From: Cellulomonas hominis
GTDB taxonomy: Bacteria; Actinomycetota; Actinomycetes; Actinomycetales; Cellulomonadaceae
Assembly (NCBI RefSeq): GCF_014201095.1
Contig: NZ_JACHDN010000001.1
Span: 2,232,001 to 2,296,000 of the forward strand
Direction of reading: 5' to 3'
DNA: 64,000 nucleotides
Under the pieces are notes generated by a model. It searched no databases and was not told the DNA's origin. It worked only from the letters and a program-made list of their open reading frames with translations. Shown here piece by piece: positions 29,018-36,674 of this stretch. How positions within the stretch are numbered: position 1 is the first letter of the stretch; every line of letters begins with the position of its first letter. The position numbers and the translations under genes are program-made.

Positions 29018-29961
29018 CCGCCACGACGGAGCAGGTGCCCCTGCACGACTGCCGCGACGCCTGGGTCGAGACCCTGGTCGAGCTCGCCGAGGGCGACGAC
29101 CGCATCGTCGCCGTCGTCAACGACTCGGTCGGGTCCAGCAAGCTCGCCCCGTTCCAGCAGCGGTTCGGCGACCGGCTGATCAACGTCGGCATCGCCGAGC
29201 AGGACATGGTGGGCGTCGGCGCGGGCCTGGCGAACGGCGGCAAGATCCCGTTCGTCTCCGCGGCGGCGTGCTTCCTCACCGCGCGGGCCATGGAGCAGAT
29301 CAAGGTCGACGCGGCCTACTCCCAGCACCACGTGGTCCTCGTCGGGCAGAGCCCCGGCATGGCCTACGGCGAGCTCGGCCCGACGCACCACTCGATCGAG
29401 GACCTCGCCTGGCTGCGCACCATCCCGGGACTGACGGTGATCGTGCCGGCCGACCCCGAGGAGACCCGGCAGGCGCTGCGCTGGGCCGCGGGCCACGACG
29501 GCCCGGTGTTCGTGCGGGTGTCCCGGATGGGCGTGCCGGACGTGAACCCGCCCGGGTACCGGTTCGTGCCGGGCCGCGCCACGACGCTGCGCCAGGGCGC
29601 GGACGTGACGATCGCCGCCACCGGGACGGTCGTGTCCCGGGCGCTCGAGGCCGCCGAGGTGCTCGCGGCCGAGGGCGTCGACGCCCGCGTGCTGGCCGTG
29701 CCGACCATCAAGCCGCTCGACGAGGAGGCGCTGGTCGCCGCCGCACGCGAGACGGCCGGCATCGTCACCGTCGAGGAGGCCCTGGTCAGCGGGCTGGGCG
29801 GCGCGGTCGCCGAGCTGCTGGCCCGCCGGTCGCCCGCCCGGATGCGGATGGTCGGGGTCGACGACGCGTTCGCGCCGACGGGCTCGGTGGAGTGGCTGCT
29901 CGACCACTTCGGGATCAGCGCGGCCGGCGTCGCCGCGGCGGCGCGCGAGCTGCTGGGCTGA
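29014..29961 (+). CDS. transketolase, C-terminal (pyrimidine-binding) subunit
   Basis: A 315-residue partner of the preceding subunit. The pyrimidine-binding domain shows RLINVGIAEQDMVGVGAGLA with the catalytic Glu that activates thiamine diphosphate, and the phosphate/substrate segment GPTHHSIEDLAWLRTIPGLT. The transketolase C-terminal domain follows (GADVTIAATGTVVSRALEAA..). GTG 29014 overlaps the TGA of the N-terminal subunit (GTGA), a coupled pair. With the isomerase and kinase it would turn a four- or five-carbon ketose phosphate into triose and pentose phosphates. Confidence 0.92.
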   Translation: MTATTEQVPLHDCRDAWVETLVELAEGDDRIVAVVNDSVGSSKLAPFQQRFGDRLINVGIAEQDMVGVGAGLANGGKIPFVSAAACFLTARAMEQIKVDAAYSQHHVVLVGQSPGMAYGELGPTHHSIEDLAWLRTIPGLTVIVPADPEETRQALRWAAGHDGPVFVRVSRMGVPDVNPPGYRFVPGRATTLRQGADVTIAATGTVVSRALEAAEVLAAEGVDARVLAVPTIKPLDEEALVAAARETAGIVTVEEALVSGLGGAVAELLARRSPARMRMVGVDDAFAPTGSVEWLLDHFGISAAGVAAAARELLG

Positions 29962-29976
29962 CCCCGGCGCGGCGGA

Positions 29977-30005
29977 CCGGCGCCACCCCGCGCGGGCGGC
30001 GCCGG
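29977..30005. terminator. weak hairpin between transketolase and SorC genes
   Basis: Arms CCGGCGCC (29977-29984) and GGCGCCGG (29998-30005), 13-base loop. It may give partial termination so that the regulator is made at a lower level. Confidence 0.35.
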
Positions 30006-30059
30006 CCCCGCCGACCCGTCAGGCGGACGCGCGACGACGCGCGGGGAGGGGGACGTCGG

Positions 30060-31046
30060 GTGGCGCAGGCTCCGGCGGTCGTGCGGGCCGGTGCGGACGG
30101 CCGGCTGCGGCTGGCGACCAAGGTCGCGCGGATGTACCACGAGGGCGCGATGACCCAGGCGGAGATCGCGCAGCGGCTGCACGTCTCGCAGTCCCGCATC
30201 TCCCGGCTGCTCACCTACGCCGCCCGGGTCGGGGTCGTGCGGACCACCGTCCTGCCGCCGCAGGGCGTGTACCCCGAGCTCGAGGACGCGCTCCAGCAGG
30301 CCTACGGGCTCGGGGAGGCCGTGGTCGTGGACGTCGGCGGCGACGTCGCCGAGGTCACCCCGGCGCTCGGCGCGGCTGCGGGCGCGTACCTCGAGGCGAC
30401 GCTCACCGGCGGGGACACCGTCGGGATCTCGTCCTGGTCCGCCTCCCTGCTCGCGGCCGTCGAGTCGATGCGGCCGTTCCGCGAGCCGGTGGTCGACACG
30501 GTCGTGCAGATCGTCGGCGGCGTCGGCGACCCCGGCGTGCAGGTCCAGGCCACGCGTCTGGTCGGGTCGTTCGCCGCGCTGACCGGCGCGAGGCCCGTGT
30601 TCATGCCGACGCCCGGCCTGCTCGGCAGCGCCGAGGCCCGCGCCGCGCTGTTCGCCGACACCACCGTCGCCGGGGTGGTCGACCTCTGGCCGCGCGTGAC
30701 CCTGGCCCTCGTCGGCATCGGCTCGCTCGACCCGTCCCCGCTGCTCGCCCGGTCCGGCAACGCGATGTCCGCCGCGGACCGGCGGCGGCTGCTCGACGCC
30801 GGGGCGGTCGGGGACATCTGCCTGCGGTTCTTCGACGCCGCCGGGCGGCCGGTCCCCGCCGACCTCGACGCCCGGGTGATGGGCGTGGACGCGGCGGCGC
30901 TGCGGGCGATCCCGCGCCGGCTGGCCGTGGCGGGCGGGCACGAGAAGCACGCGGCGATCCGGGCGGCCCTGCGCGGCGGGTGGCTGACGGTCCTGGTCAC
31001 GGACGTCGAGACGGCGACGTCCCTGGTCCAGCACCGCGCCCCCTGA
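30060..31046 (+). CDS. SorC/DeoR-type sugar-responsive regulator 2
   Basis: A 328-residue paralogue of the regulator at 18619, similar along its whole length: HTH AMTQAEIAQRLHVSQSRISR (about 29-49), then the sugar-binding domain with GISSWSASLLAAVE, VQIVGGVGDPGVQVQATRL, FMPTPGLLG and GDICLRFFDAAG. GTG 30060 follows GGGAGGGGGA. It lies 98 bases after the transketolase gene, in the same orientation. The pair probably arose by duplication and divided control of the two operons of the locus; which controls which is not visible. Confidence 0.87.
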   Translation: MAQAPAVVRAGADGRLRLATKVARMYHEGAMTQAEIAQRLHVSQSRISRLLTYAARVGVVRTTVLPPQGVYPELEDALQQAYGLGEAVVVDVGGDVAEVTPALGAAAGAYLEATLTGGDTVGISSWSASLLAAVESMRPFREPVVDTVVQIVGGVGDPGVQVQATRLVGSFAALTGARPVFMPTPGLLGSAEARAALFADTTVAGVVDLWPRVTLALVGIGSLDPSPLLARSGNAMSAADRRRLLDAGAVGDICLRFFDAAGRPVPADLDARVMGVDAAALRAIPRRLAVAGGHEKHAAIRAALRGGWLTVLVTDVETATSLVQHRAP

Positions 31047-31102
31047 CCCCGCCCGCGGGGGGTGTGGTGCCCGGGGTGCGGGCGGCGCTAGCGTCACGTC
31101 GC

Positions 31103-31504
31103 ATGGTGATCTTCCTGATCCGCGTGGCCATCTTCCTCGGCTCGGCCGCCCTCGGGCTGTGGGTGACCTCGCTGCTCGTGGAGGACGTGCACCTCAGCAC
31201 CAGCGGCTTCCTGCTCGCGGTCGCGGTCTTCACCGTGGCGCAGGCGGTCCTCACGCCGTTCATCGCGTCGATGGCCCGCAAGTACGCCAGCGCGTTCCTC
31301 GGCGGGGTGGGGCTGGTCTCCACGTTCGTCGCGCTGCTCGTGGCGTCGGCGGTGTCCGGCGGCATCGAGATCACCGGCGGGGTCGCGACGTGGATCGCGG
31401 CGGTCGTCCTCGTGTGGCTGATCACGGCGCTCGCGACGTGGCTGCTGCCGATGGCGTTCCTGCGCAAGCGGCTGCAGCAGCGGAACGGCGCGACGCCGGC
31501 CTGA
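31103..31504 (+). CDS. small four-helix membrane protein (phage-holin-family-like)
   Basis: A 133-residue integral membrane protein with four predicted segments: VIFLIRVAIFLGSAALGLWV, FLLAVAVFTVAQAVLTPFIA, FLGGVGLVSTFVALLVASAV and VATWIAAVVLVWLITALATW, ending in a basic RKRLQQR tail. The layout resembles the phage holin family 4/superfamily IV proteins that are common non-phage genes in Actinobacteria. TAGCGT (31089-31094) lies eight bases before ATG 31103 and there is no ribosome site, so it is probably leaderless. Function unknown. Confidence 0.7.
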   Translation: MVIFLIRVAIFLGSAALGLWVTSLLVEDVHLSTSGFLLAVAVFTVAQAVLTPFIASMARKYASAFLGGVGLVSTFVALLVASAVSGGIEITGGVATWIAAVVLVWLITALATWLLPMAFLRKRLQQRNGATPA

Positions 31505-31516
31505 CCCCGGCCCGGC

Positions 31517-32077
31517 TCAGGCCGCCGGGTCGAGCGCCAGCCCGTGCAGCCCCGCCGCCGCCCCGGTGCCGGCGAGCGCCCGGACCACGTCCTCCTCCGC
31601 GGGGCAGCGGTCGAGGTCCGGGCACGCCAGCACCACGAGGGCCGGCAGCAGCGCGGCCAGCGGGAGGCCGCCGAGCGTCCCCGACCGCACGGACTCGCCG
31701 ACGGCGGTGGCGAGGTCCCGGCCCAGTGCCCCGGCGACCGCCGCCGGCAGCGCGACGTGCCGGTGCAGGTACTCGGCGATGTCGTCGGCCGCGAGCCGCA
31801 CCAGGCCCGCGGTGCCGCAGGACCGGGCACAGGTCCCCAGCGCCGAGCACAGCCAGTGGTCGCCCTGTTCCGCCCGCTCGGCCCGGGTCGCGTCCACCAG
31901 GTGCGCCGCGAGCAGGTCGTAGCCGTGCCCGGGCTCGAGCAGGGCCGCCAGCGCCGCACGGGTCGAGCCGTCCGCGTCGGCCGCCACGCGGGAGTTGTAC
32001 CGGGCCAGGGCGCCGTGCGAGCGGTGCCGGGTGCCGCCTCCGGCCCGGACCGTGCGATGGGGGAGCGCGTCAGTCAC
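31517..32077 (-). CDS. hypothetical protein, 186 residues, Cys-containing helical domain
   Basis: Not recognised. It is mostly alpha-helical and acidic. One segment, HWLCSALGTCARSCG (about 77-91), has three cysteines that could bind metal, and the C-terminal half is hydrophobic helices (LGGLPLAALLPALVVLACPD) without clear membrane topology. The GTG start at 32077 has no strong ribosome site. Its 3' end is 12 bases from the end of the membrane-protein gene, so the two converge. Codon use is normal for the window. Confidence 0.6.
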   Translation of the reverse strand: MTDALPHRTVRAGGGTRHRSHGALARYNSRVAADADGSTRAALAALLEPGHGYDLLAAHLVDATRAERAEQGDHWLCSALGTCARSCGTAGLVRLAADDIAEYLHRHVALPAAVAGALGRDLATAVGESVRSGTLGGLPLAALLPALVVLACPDLDRCPAEEDVVRALAGTGAAAGLHGLALDPAA

Positions 32078-32213
32078 GCGGAGCAGCGTCCACCCGCGGC
32101 CGGGGCGGGCGCCAATCGCCGTCCGGCGGTCGAGACGGGCAGACCCCCGCGCGCCCGGCGACCCGCGGGCCTAGCGTGGGAGGCTCACGCAGCGTCGCGA
32201 CGAGGGGGTCGTC

Positions 32214-32444
32214 ATGTCCAGCAGCGAGACCGGGTCGGTCACCGGAACGGCCGACAAGGACTACAACCTGATCTGGTTCGCGGAGGCGTGCCTGAGCAAC
32301 GTCCTGCGCCTGGAGACGTACATCCAGGACGCGGACCGCGCGGGCGACTCCGAGCTCGCGGACTTCTTCCGCCGGGCCCAGGCGGAGAGCCGCAAGGGCG
32401 CCGAGCAGTCCAAGGCGATGCTCGCCCGCCGGCTGAACGGCTGA
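32214..32444 (+). CDS. small conserved helical protein, 76 residues
   Basis: An acidic, helical protein: KDYNLIWFAEACLSNVLRLE, then YIQDADRAGDSELADFFRRA and QAESRKGAEQSKAMLARRL. The pattern resembles small ferritin-like or stress-associated helical-hairpin proteins, but no metal-binding pair is evident, so I leave the function open. GAGGGGG precedes ATG 32214. TAGCGT at about 32173 may be its -10 box. A strong two-way hairpin separates it from the next small stress-type gene. Confidence 0.65.
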   Translation: MSSSETGSVTGTADKDYNLIWFAEACLSNVLRLETYIQDADRAGDSELADFFRRAQAESRKGAEQSKAMLARRLNG

Positions 32445-32450
32445 CGCGGA

Positions 32451-32491
32451 CGCCGACGGCCCGCCCGCACGACCCGGGCGGGCCGTCGGCG
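32451..32491. terminator. strong bidirectional hairpin terminator
   Basis: Perfect 17-bp arms at 32451-32467 (CGCCGACGGCCCGCCCG) and 32475-32491, seven-base loop, filling the gap between two converging small genes. It is the longest perfect stem of this kind in the window. Confidence 0.8.
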
Positions 32492-32498
32492 CGCCGGG

Positions 32499-32642
32499 CT
32501 ACTCGCCGATCTTCTCGTCGGCGGTCTTCTCGGCCTTGTCGATCTGGTCGGCGCCCTTGCCGCCGGCCTTCTGCTCCGCGGCGTCGCCGGCCTTCTCGAT
32601 GCCCGCGTCGCTGGCCTTCTCCTTCATGTCGTCCAGGCCCAT
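32499..32642 (-). CDS. small MT0933/Rv0909-like antitoxin-family or CsbD-like protein
   Basis: A 47-residue, highly charged, probably disordered or helical protein: MGLDDMKEKASDAGIEKAGD, then EQKAGGKGADQIDKAEKTAD. The Lys/Asp/Glu/Ala repeats and the GLDD start match the MT0933-like antitoxin family (Rv0909 of M. tuberculosis) and, less well, CsbD stress proteins. GAGGAGG precedes ATG 32642. No Rv0910-like toxin lies beside it, so an antitoxin function is doubtful; such orphan genes are usually annotated from similarity only. Confidence 0.65.
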   Translation of the reverse strand: MGLDDMKEKASDAGIEKAGDAAEQKAGGKGADQIDKAEKTADEKIGE

Positions 32643-32739
32643 GGTGGCCTCCTCGTCGACACCGGACGGGGCCGCTGCCTGCCCCCGCCGCCCAGTCTCC
32701 GACCGCCCGGCGCGGCCCGCCACTCCCGCCGGGCGGGGC

Positions 32740-33474
32740 TCAGAGCGCGCTGCTCAGCTCGTACCGGTCGCCGCGGTACGCCGAGACCGTGTACTCGACC
32801 AGCCGCCCGCGCCAGGTGGACGTCCGCACCAGGTGCAGCACCGCCGACCCGGCCGCGAGGTCGAGGTGCCCGGCGTCGTCGGGGTCCACGAGCCGCGCGG
32901 TGATGGACTGCCGCCCGCCGTCGAACACGATGCTGTACCGGTCCGCCAGCACCGAGTACAGCGACCGGTTCGTCAGGTCGACGTGCTCGAGCCCGGGCAC
33001 GACGTCGGCGTTGAGGTGCACCCGCTCGATGGCGACCGGCTGGTTGTCGGCGGTGCGCAGCCGGACGATCCGCAGCACGGGGTGCCCGCGCGGGACGTCG
33101 AGGTTGCTGCTCAGCCAGTCGTCGGCGTGGACGACCCCGCTGTCGAGCGTGCGCGCCCCGGAGGTGTAGCCGCGCTGCTGCATGTCGTTGGTGAACGACG
33201 TGAGCTGGATGGGCAGCCGGATGGTCGGCTCGTTGACGAACGACCCGCGGCCGGGCACCCGCTTGATCCGGCCCTCGGCGACGAGCTCGGACAGGGCGCG
33301 GCGGGCGGTCATCCGGGAGACGTCCAGGCCGTCGGCGAGCTCGCGCTCGGAGGGCACCGGGTCGCCGGGCGCGAGGCGCCGGTCGATGTGGTCGACGAGC
33401 ACGGCCTTGAGCCACGCGTACTTCGCCACCGACGGCGGCGGCGACCCCACGACGTCGCGGGTCAGAGCGGTCAC
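32740..33474 (-). CDS. GntR/HutC-family regulator (DasR-like)
   Basis: A 244-residue repressor. The N-terminal winged helix has PVPSERELADGLDVSRMTAR (about 41-60) and VAEGRIKRVPGRGSFV; the C-terminal UTRA effector domain (about 90-240) has LTSFTNDMQQRG, VLRIVRLRTADNQPVAIERV and the final VEYTVSAYRGDRYEL. It is close in layout to DasR/NagR regulators that bind phosphorylated amino sugars. It lies downstream of a PTS operon whose promoter carries a DasR-type operator at 36514, the likely target. GAAGGA precedes GTG 33474. A hairpin isolates it from the SIS gene. Confidence 0.88.
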   Translation of the reverse strand: MTALTRDVVGSPPPSVAKYAWLKAVLVDHIDRRLAPGDPVPSERELADGLDVSRMTARRALSELVAEGRIKRVPGRGSFVNEPTIRLPIQLTSFTNDMQQRGYTSGARTLDSGVVHADDWLSSNLDVPRGHPVLRIVRLRTADNQPVAIERVHLNADVVPGLEHVDLTNRSLYSVLADRYSIVFDGGRQSITARLVDPDDAGHLDLAAGSAVLHLVRTSTWRGRLVEYTVSAYRGDRYELSSAL

Positions 33475-33490
33475 GGCTGTCCTTCCGGTG

Positions 33491-33520
33491 CACCGGCCGG
33501 CGGTGTCCCGCCGGCCGGTG
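33491..33520. terminator. hairpin between SIS and GntR genes
   Basis: Perfect 13-bp arms CACCGGCCGGCGG (33491-33503) and CCGCCGGCCGGTG (33508-33520), four-base loop TGTC. It should end the leftward PTS-SIS transcript before the GntR gene. Confidence 0.75.
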
Positions 33521-33552
33521 CCATTGTGCAGTGCCCCCGGGTCCCGGCGGGC

Positions 33553-34269
33553 TCAGATCGCGGGCACCAGCCGGCGGTAGTGCGCCTGGAGCCGCTCGTT
33601 GTGGTCGGCGGGCGCGGTGGTGTTGGCGCTGCGCCACGTCGGGAGGTCGGGTGCGGCGTCGAGCGCGGCGACCAGGACGAGGTTCCAGCACAGCGCGTTG
33701 GTGACCGACGACAGGGGTGCGGACACCGGGTGGGCGGCGGGCCAGGTGACGTCGCCGGGCGGCACCAGGGTGTCCAGCACGACGTCCGCCAGGTCGGCGA
33801 GCCGGACGCCGGCCCGCAGGGGGGCCGCGGCGGACGCCGGACGCGACGTCACCGCGATCACGCGGGCGCCGGCTTCGAGCGCGTGCTCCGCGATCTCGAC
33901 CGGGTACGGGTTGATGCCGGAGCTCGAGAACACCACGACCGCGTCCCCGGCCCGGATCCCCGCCTCCCGCGCGACGCCGGCGCCGAGGCCGGACCGCCGC
34001 TCGGCCTCCGTGGACCGGGCGGCGCCGTTCAGCGGCAGCACGTCGGGGTGCCACAGCGGGTTGACGAACGGCAGGCCGCCGGCCCGGAAGAACATCTCCA
34101 GCACCCCGGCGAGCGAGTGCCCGGCGCCGGCGGCGTGCAGCACGCGGCCGGCGCGGGCGACGTCCACGACGATCCCGGCCGCCTCCCGCACGGCCGCCGC
34201 GTTGGCGGCGGTGACGCGCTCGAGGTGCCGCGCGACGAGCGTCCCGTAGGCGGCGACGGCGTCAGACAC
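33553..34269 (-). CDS. SIS-domain phosphosugar-binding protein
   Basis: A 238-residue protein of the SIS fold used by phosphosugar isomerases, deacetylases and etherases. VLHAAGAGHSLAGVLEMFFR (about 43-62) and VVVFSSSGINPYPVEIAEHA (about 110-129; the Ser-rich loop binds sugar phosphate) are diagnostic. It resembles the UPF0309/YckJ branch. The start overlaps the end of the EIIA gene by eight bases, so it is co-translated with the PTS. It probably acts on the phosphosugar delivered by that PTS; a GlcNAc-, MurNAc- or hexosamine-type substrate would fit the DasR-like regulator, but this is inference. Confidence 0.82.
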   Translation of the reverse strand: MSDAVAAYGTLVARHLERVTAANAAAVREAAGIVVDVARAGRVLHAAGAGHSLAGVLEMFFRAGGLPFVNPLWHPDVLPLNGAARSTEAERRSGLGAGVAREAGIRAGDAVVVFSSSGINPYPVEIAEHALEAGARVIAVTSRPASAAAPLRAGVRLADLADVVLDTLVPPGDVTWPAAHPVSAPLSSVTNALCWNLVLVAALDAAPDLPTWRSANTTAPADHNERLQAHYRRLVPAI

Positions 34270-34729
34270 CGGACACCGCCTCCGCCAGGAGTCCCCCGAG
34301 CCGCTCGGGGGACTCCGCGGCCCGCAGCGCGTCGGCCAGCCCGCCGGCCAGCGCCCCGGCGAGCGCCCGGAGCATGTCCAGGTGCGCGCCCGGGTCGACG
34401 GTCGCGAACGCGAACACGAGGTCGACCGGGTCGTTCGCCGGGTGGCCGAACGCGACGGGCTCGCCGAGGCGGACGACGGACACGCCCACGCCGGTGGCGC
34501 CCTCCTCGGGCCGCGCGTGCGCCAGGGCCAGCCCGGGCGCGAGCACGATGTACGGGCCGCGCTCGCGGACCGAGGCGATGCAGGCCGCGACGTACTCCGG
34601 GCCGGCGACGCCGAGGTCGACGAGCAGGTCGCCCGCCGCCTGGACCCCGGCCGCCCAGTCGGCGACGGACGCGACGCTCCGGGCGGCGGTGCGGGCGGTG
34701 CCGGCGCCGCGGGCGCTGCTCACAGCCAT
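34262..34729 (-). CDS. PTS EIIA component (fructose/mannitol/ascorbate-type domain)
   Basis: A 155-residue EIIA. The phosphorylatable His lies in YIVLAPGLALAHARPEEGA (about 88-106), preceded by VAACIASVRERGPYI, as in PTS_EIIA type 2 domains. After GVGVSVVRLGEPVAFGHPAN comes VDLVFAFATVDPGAHLDML, the usual ending. The ATG at 34729 overlaps the EIIB stop by ten bases. It passes phosphate from HPr to the EIIB encoded just upstream. Confidence 0.88.
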   Translation of the reverse strand: MAVSSARGAGTARTAARSVASVADWAAGVQAAGDLLVDLGVAGPEYVAACIASVRERGPYIVLAPGLALAHARPEEGATGVGVSVVRLGEPVAFGHPANDPVDLVFAFATVDPGAHLDMLRALAGALAGGLADALRAAESPERLGGLLAEAVSGV

Positions 34730-35022
34730 CCCGCCTCCTCCAGCGCCGGGCGCAGCCTCGCCTCGAGGGCCGCGTCGTCGATGAAGTCGTCGACCACCAC
34801 GTTGACCGTGGCGACGCCCTCGAGGTCGTGCATGTGCATGCCCTGCCCGACGAGGACGTCGGGGGTCTGCGACTTCGCGGTGGACAGGTCGGTGTTGTCG
34901 ACCCGGGCGGGGATGCCGAGGCGGGTGAACACCGTCTCGCAGGTCATCCGCAGGATCAGGCTGGTGCCCATGCCCAGGCCGCACACGGCCAGGACGTTCA
35001 GCGGGTTCGGGCGCTCGGTCAC
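34720..35022 (-). CDS. PTS EIIB component (UlaB/SgaB-type)
   Basis: A 100-residue EIIB. The phosphocysteine loop is VLAVCGLGMGTSLILR (about 9-24), characteristic of lactose/ascorbate-type EIIB. GTG 35022 has AAGGAG upstream. The stop overlaps the EIIA start and the gene follows EIIC by 26 bases. It hands phosphate from EIIA to the sugar in the EIIC channel. Confidence 0.88.
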   Translation of the reverse strand: MTERPNPLNVLAVCGLGMGTSLILRMTCETVFTRLGIPARVDNTDLSTAKSQTPDVLVGQGMHMHDLEGVATVNVVVDDFIDDAALEARLRPALEEAGWL

Positions 35023-35048
35023 GGTGGTGCTCCTTCGCGGGGTCGGGG

Positions 35049-36482
35049 TCAGGGGGCGACGAGGTCGTCGGCGGCGGGCCGCTCGGCGGCGGCACGGCGC
35101 TCGGCGCGGGCGGACCGGCGGCCCAGGGCCACCAGGGTGCCGACCGAGACGGCCAGCACGGCACCGGCGACCACCCAGATCGCGGCGGCGCCGATCGGCT
35201 CGAGCACCGAGCCGAGGGCGACGAGGACCGCGGAGACGGCGTACCAGTCGGGGTCGGCGAGGGTGGCGAGCTCCGGGGCGGTGCCGGAGAACACGCCCCA
35301 GAAGACCCACTGCCCGAACGCGAGGATCACGCCGTTCAGCACGCCGCCGAACACCGCGCCCCGCCAGCCGGCGACCGCGTTGCCGAACACGCCGCCGGCG
35401 CCGCCGCCGAAGAACAGCATGATCATCGGCGGCACCAGCACGAACCAGCCCGCGGCGGCGAACACGCCGAGCAGCACCAGGAACGTCGCCGTCGAGGCGA
35501 GGAAGCCGACCATGACCGCGGTGGTGGCCTTCGGGAAGATCACCGGGATGTCGAGGGCGGGCTTGGAGCCCGGCAGCAGCTTGTCGGAGATGCCCTTGAA
35601 CGACGGGACGATCTCGGCCAGGAACATCCGCACGCCGAACAGCAGGATCGCGATGCCGCCCGCGAACCGCAGCGCCTGCATGACGCCCCACGCGAACGGC
35701 GCGAGGTCCTCGCCCGCGACGGCCGCGACGGTCTCCGGGTCGGCGAACGCGAGCGCGACCAGCATGATGACGCCGACGATCAGCGCCGTGGCGACGTTCA
35801 TGTCCTTGAGGAACGCGATGCCCCGCGGCATCTTCAGCTTCTCGGTGTCGTGCTTGACGGGGTCGCCCAGCTTGAGCGCCCTGGCGCCGTAGCCGGTGGC
35901 CAGCGCGAGCGTCGAGGTGGTGTGCGCGAGCCCGAACTGGTCGTGGCCCATGACGCGTCGCATGAGCGGCGCGATCCACAGCGGCTGCAGCGTGAAGTAG
36001 CAGGCCACGATGACCGAGCCGGCGCCGACGAGCGTCCACCGGTCCACGTCGCCGAACGCCTCGACCAGGCAGGCCGCGACGACGATGCTCATCCAGAGCA
36101 TGAGGTGGCCGGTCAGGTAGACGTACTGCGCGGACCGGAACACGCGGACCATCACGAGGTGCAGCGCGAAGCCGCCCGCGATGATCAGCGGCGCGGCGGC
36201 CCCCGGCCCGGCGAGGAAGTCGTCGAGCGTCGTCGTGGCGGCGGGCGCGTCGACGCCGACGGCGCTGGACACGATCGCCTGGAACGACGCCAGGCCGCCG
36301 ACGAACACGTCGATGCCGATCGTCATGATGACGACGCCGATCGCCGCGCGAAGCGTGCCGCCGATGACGTCCTCGACGGGCTTGCGCTGCAGCAGCAGGC
36401 CGAGGAGCGCGATCAGGCCGATGAGGATCGGCACCTGGCTGAGCAGGTTGTCGGCGATCCCCTGGAGGATGTCCTGCACCAT
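35049..36482 (-). CDS. PTS EIIC component, UlaA/SgaT ascorbate-type family
   Basis: A 477-residue integral membrane transporter with about ten to eleven segments. Family marks: LLQRKPVEDVIGGTLRAAIG near residue 30, GHDQFGLAHTTSTLALATGY in the middle, GVRMFLAEIVPSFKGISDKL, and MIMLFFGGGAGGVFGNAVAG in the C-terminal half. UlaA-type transporters take up ascorbate, but actinobacterial relatives with SIS partners probably carry other sugars. AAAGGA precedes ATG 36482. It is the first gene of the leftward EIIC-EIIB-EIIA-SIS operon, with a GntR-type operator about 32 bases upstream. Confidence 0.9.
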   Translation of the reverse strand: MVQDILQGIADNLLSQVPILIGLIALLGLLLQRKPVEDVIGGTLRAAIGVVIMTIGIDVFVGGLASFQAIVSSAVGVDAPAATTTLDDFLAGPGAAAPLIIAGGFALHLVMVRVFRSAQYVYLTGHLMLWMSIVVAACLVEAFGDVDRWTLVGAGSVIVACYFTLQPLWIAPLMRRVMGHDQFGLAHTTSTLALATGYGARALKLGDPVKHDTEKLKMPRGIAFLKDMNVATALIVGVIMLVALAFADPETVAAVAGEDLAPFAWGVMQALRFAGGIAILLFGVRMFLAEIVPSFKGISDKLLPGSKPALDIPVIFPKATTAVMVGFLASTATFLVLLGVFAAAGWFVLVPPMIMLFFGGGAGGVFGNAVAGWRGAVFGGVLNGVILAFGQWVFWGVFSGTAPELATLADPDWYAVSAVLVALGSVLEPIGAAAIWVVAGAVLAVSVGTLVALGRRSARAERRAAAERPAADDLVAP

Positions 36483-36513
36483 CGCGGGGTCCTTTCGGAA
36501 GAGGGTGGTCGAG

Positions 36514-36526
36514 ACTGGTATAGACC
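36514..36526. promoter_or_regulatory. DasR-type (dre-like) GntR operator at the PTS promoter
   Basis: ACTGGTATAGACC, close to the known dre consensus ACTGGTCTAGACC (one mismatch). It lies 32 bases upstream of the EIIC start, overlapping the likely -10 region (TATACC on the minus strand), where binding would block transcription. The GntR gene at the end of the cluster is the obvious binder. Confidence 0.7.
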
Positions 36527-36674
36527 GGACCGTACCGGCTGGGGTGCGGGGGCGGCAAGGGTGCAGGGGAGCGGGGTGCGCCGGAGGGCGCGCGGCGTCG
36601 GGTGCCGCGGCGGACACCGGCCCGCGGACGGGCGTCCGACGGCTCCGGTGCGGGGAGGCGGGAGGGCGCCGGGG

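Noticed and set aside
32499..32642. Complete Rv0909/Rv0910-type toxin-antitoxin pair
   Set aside because: Only the small antitoxin-like protein is present; the neighbouring genes are a GntR regulator and a 76-residue helical protein, not an Rv0910-like toxin.
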